Source: an uncultured Bacilli bacterium (lineage in GTDB: Bacteria; Bacillota_I; Bacilli_A; RF39; UBA660). From it: a DNA stretch of 7,229 bases. Under the pieces are notes generated by a model, which did no database searches, was not told the DNA's origin, and saw only the letters and a program-made list of their open reading frames with translations. This document shows, in pieces, positions 5,515 through 7,229 of the stretch (within the stretch, counting starts at the first letter, position 1; each line of letters starts with the position of its first letter). The position numbers and the translations under genes were made by a program. The DNA is taken from contig CANROL010000055.1 of NCBI GenBank assembly GCA_947632255.1, positions 1 through 7,229 of the forward strand, in the 5' to 3' direction.

Positions 5515-6423
5515 TTGTTTAAATATACTTTAGATAATAAAAGATATCATACTCTAAATTATTTTTTTAAAAATAAATTTCATAGTAAAGTCTTTAAAGT
5601 TAGTTTAAATGCTAATTTTAGTTGTCCTAATTTTAAAAATGGTCAAGGTTGTATTTATTGTAAAAATGGAAGTGGTAATAATTATGAACATTTAAGTTTA
5701 GAAGAACAATTTAATTTAGTAAAAATACCTTTAGATAAGAAATGGCCTAATTCTAAATATATTGCTTATTTTCAAGCTAACACAAATACTTATGCCCCCT
5801 TAAATATTTTAAAAGAAAAATATGAAACAGCTTTAAAATTTCCTAATGTCATAGGACTTGATATTGCTACTAGAAGTGATGCCCTAACTGATGAAATCTT
5901 AGATTATTTAAGTGAACTTAATAAAAGAACTTTTTTAATCGTGGAACTTGGTTTACAATCAATTCATGAAGAAACTTTAAAACTTATTAATCGTGGTCAT
6001 GATTTACAAAACTTTACTAATGCTGTAAAAAAATTACAAGCTAGGCATATTTTTACCGTTGCTCATATCATCAATGGTCTACCCTATGAAACTAAAGATA
6101 TGATGTTAGAAACAGTTAAATATTTAAATAACTTAGGTATTGATGGCATAAAAATTCATATGCTTTATATACCAAAAGATACTCCCATTGCTAAAATGAT
6201 TAATTTCTTTCATCTTCTTACTAAAGAAGAATATATTGATATAGTTTGTTGCCAATTAGAATATCTAAGTCCTAAAATAGTTATTATGCGCCTAACAGGT
6301 GATCCAGATAAAAATGATTTAATTGCTCCCAATTGGTTATTAAAAAAATTCTGTGTTTTAAATGATATTGATAAAGAAATGAAAAAAAGAGATATTTATC
6401 AAGGTGATAAAATTATTCCTTAA
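5515..6423 (+). CDS. mnmL: Radical SAM enzyme MnmL (YtqA/YhcC family), tRNA wobble uridine modification
   Basis: A 302-residue cytosolic radical SAM protein of the TIGR01212/COG1242 family. YtqA-type members of Bacilli (MnmL) are needed to convert cmnm5s2U to nm5s2U at the wobble base of tRNAs, after which MnmM (YtqB) methylates to mnm5s2U. Visible marks are the start pattern KRYHTLNYF (9-17), the 4Fe-4S cysteines C37, C46 and C49, YFQANTNTYAP (85-95), IATRSD (117-122), VELGLQS (143-149), HIINGLP (184-190) and TGD (261-263). The first two cysteines are eight residues apart, where I recall eleven in B. subtilis YtqA and E. coli YhcC, and IATRPD has become IATRSD. The start chosen is TTG at 5515. 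No mnmM gene is adjacent within the window. The gene ends tail-to-tail with sigH, overlapping by 11 bases. The family is certain; the exact reaction is inferred from it. Confidence 0.9.
   Translation: MFKYTLDNKRYHTLNYFFKNKFHSKVFKVSLNANFSCPNFKNGQGCIYCKNGSGNNYEHLSLEEQFNLVKIPLDKKWPNSKYIAYFQANTNTYAPLNILKEKYETALKFPNVIGLDIATRSDALTDEILDYLSELNKRTFLIVELGLQSIHEETLKLINRGHDLQNFTNAVKKLQARHIFTVAHIINGLPYETKDMMLETVKYLNNLGIDGIKIHMLYIPKDTPIAKMINFFHLLTKEEYIDIVCCQLEYLSPKIVIMRLTGDPDKNDLIAPNWLLKKFCVLNDIDKEMKKRDIYQGDKIIP
6382..6411 (-). terminator. Weak terminator candidate for sigH inside the mnmL 3' end
   Basis: On the minus strand, TTTATC (6406-6411), a five-base loop and GATAAA (6395-6400) form a six-base stem. 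A run of seven T (6382-6388) follows only six bases later. The stem is mostly A-T and the T run is not adjacent, so it would be inefficient. It is nevertheless the only such structure I see near the end of sigH. Confidence 0.25.
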
Positions 6424-7015
6424 TAATATCTCTTATTTTCTTTTTAATTCTTTGCATGGCATTATCTATTTGTTTAGGACTTTTATTTAATATTAAAGCA
6501 ATAGTTTGATAATCAAATTCATTTAACATATAATTATATATTTCATATTCACTTTCACTTAATACTTCTTTTATTTTATGTAATAATTCTTCATAATCTT
6601 CTTTAATAGTTAAATTATATAATGGTTCAAATTGATAATCATCACTAATTTTATCTTGTAAAGTTAAACCATCTTCATCATAATTATAATCTAAAGAAAA
6701 AGTACTATTTAAAAATTGAGCTTTTTGATTAGAATATTTTTTAACTATTTTCATTAAACGCCTATTAATACATAAAGAAATAAAAGTTTTTAATGATGTA
6801 TTTTTATCTTGTCTATAATTATTAATTGCATCACTAAAAGCATAATAAGCTTCTTGTTCTAATTCTTTTAAATCTATATCATATTTAAGAGCAATATTAT
6901 GATATTTCTTCATTAAAATATCAACAATATATTTATATTTATCATATAATATATTTTTAGCTTCTTCATTATTTTCTAAAGCTAAAAGCCACAACTGATC
7001 ATCATTATAATCCAT
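6413..7015 (-). CDS. sigH: RNA polymerase sigma factor, SigH (sigma-30) type
   Basis: A 200-residue sigma-70 family protein. Region 2 (about 20-92) includes LYDKYKYIV, ELEQEAYYAFSDAINNY and TSLKTFISLCINRRLMKIVKK. A linker with LNSTFSLD and an acidic segment follows, and region 4 (about 148-198) ends with the helix-turn-helix YQTIALILNKSPKQIDNAMQRIKKKI. The SLCINRR block, the SLD...DED linker and the IDNAxQRxKxK end are typical of SigH, which directs early sporulation and competence genes in B. subtilis. The position right after rlmB matches the rlmB-yacP-sigH order there, with yacP missing. The ATG overlaps the end of rlmB by 11 bases and has AGAGG five bases upstream inside rlmB, so the two are probably translationally coupled. 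Which genes it controls here cannot be read from this window. Confidence 0.88.
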   Translation of the reverse strand: MDYNDDQLWLLALENNEEAKNILYDKYKYIVDILMKKYHNIALKYDIDLKELEQEAYYAFSDAINNYRQDKNTSLKTFISLCINRRLMKIVKKYSNQKAQFLNSTFSLDYNYDEDGLTLQDKISDDYQFEPLYNLTIKEDYEELLHKIKEVLSESEYEIYNYMLNEFDYQTIALILNKSPKQIDNAMQRIKKKIRDIIKE

Positions 7016-7229
7016 TTTTACCTCTAATCATTCCATAGATAAGTATACCAGCACTAACACTTGCATTTAAAGAATTAATTTTCCCATACATAGGAATACT
7101 TATTACTTCATCACTAAGTTCTTTAGTTAATCTTGATACTCCAAAACCTTCAGAACCAATAACTAAACACTTTTTAGAAGCATAATCAACACTTAAATAA
7201 TCTTTCCCATCCATATCTGCTGTATATAC
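7005..7229 (-). CDS. rlmB: RlmB, 23S rRNA (guanosine-2'-O-)-methyltransferase, C-terminal part
   Basis: The last 74 residues of a SpoU/TrmH-family methyltransferase whose start lies beyond the right edge; the frame is open to base 7229, and the internal ATG at 7214 is not the true start. RlmB uses S-adenosylmethionine to methylate the 2'-OH of G2251 (E. coli numbering) in the peptidyl-transferase P loop of 23S rRNA. The trefoil-knot SPOUT motifs are clear: LVIGSEGFGVSRL (visible residues 22-34) and IPMYGKINSLNASVSAG (45-61), which form the cofactor pocket and dimer face. The protein ends six codons after the last conserved helix, a normal C-terminus. It overlaps sigH, which follows in the same direction. 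Confidence 0.92.
   Translation of the reverse strand, partial: VYTADMDGKDYLSVDYASKKCLVIGSEGFGVSRLTKELSDEVISIPMYGKINSLNASVSAGILIYGMIRGKNGL

Noticed and set aside
1..7229. Use of TGA as tryptophan (Mycoplasma-type code)
   Set aside because: All genes read through at full family length with TGG as tryptophan, including the adjacent pair in the COG4905 RWWDYS motif, and no in-frame TGA is needed.
1..7229. Defence island, prophage, insertion sequence or CRISPR array
   Set aside because: No transposase, integrase, nuclease or repeat-spacer pattern is visible. The genes are mostly core families in conserved order.

Overview
The window comes from a very AT-rich, low-GC Gram-positive bacterium. Tryptophan is encoded by TGG, none of the reading frames needs TGA as a sense codon, and the eight stop codons visible are seven TAA and one TAG, so the standard code fits and a Mycoplasma-type code is not needed. 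Gene order and family content point to class Bacilli, most likely an AT-rich, compact, host-associated lineage near the Erysipelotrichia/Mollicutes edge. The lineage is inference. The evidence is two gene pairs with the same neighbours as in Bacillus subtilis: sirA-yneF at the left and rlmB-sigH at the right.

Layout from left to right. A gene begins on the minus strand at the left edge (four codons visible) behind its own promoter. Next, all on the minus strand, are yneF (small membrane protein), sirA (DnaA-binding replication inhibitor family) and an 866-residue calcium-type P-type ATPase. ATPase, sirA and yneF have short gaps and no strong terminator between them, so they may be transcribed together, with a clear terminator after yneF. 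Upstream of the ATPase, also on the minus strand, are a five-helix membrane protein of the COG4905/CmpB family and a 372-residue coiled-coil lipoprotein with an unrecognised C-terminal domain. Each of these two has a convincing promoter and terminator of its own.

A 142-base divergent intergenic region follows. It holds a consensus-like promoter for the lipoprotein, a weaker one for the rightward gene, and a perfect 15-base tandem repeat between them. The rightward gene is mnmL (ytqA), a radical SAM enzyme of tRNA wobble-uridine modification. It runs tail-to-tail into sigH with an 11-base overlap. sigH overlaps the end of rlmB by 11 bases, and rlmB runs off the right edge.

Most of this is core housekeeping sequence: rRNA methylation, tRNA modification, an alternative sigma factor, ion transport and replication control. 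There are no mobile elements, CRISPR arrays, rRNA or tRNA genes, and no gene-free stretch longer than about 150 bases. The least understood parts are the lipoprotein with its repeat-bearing divergent promoter, and a SirA homologue without an evident Spo0A box near a SigH-type sigma factor.
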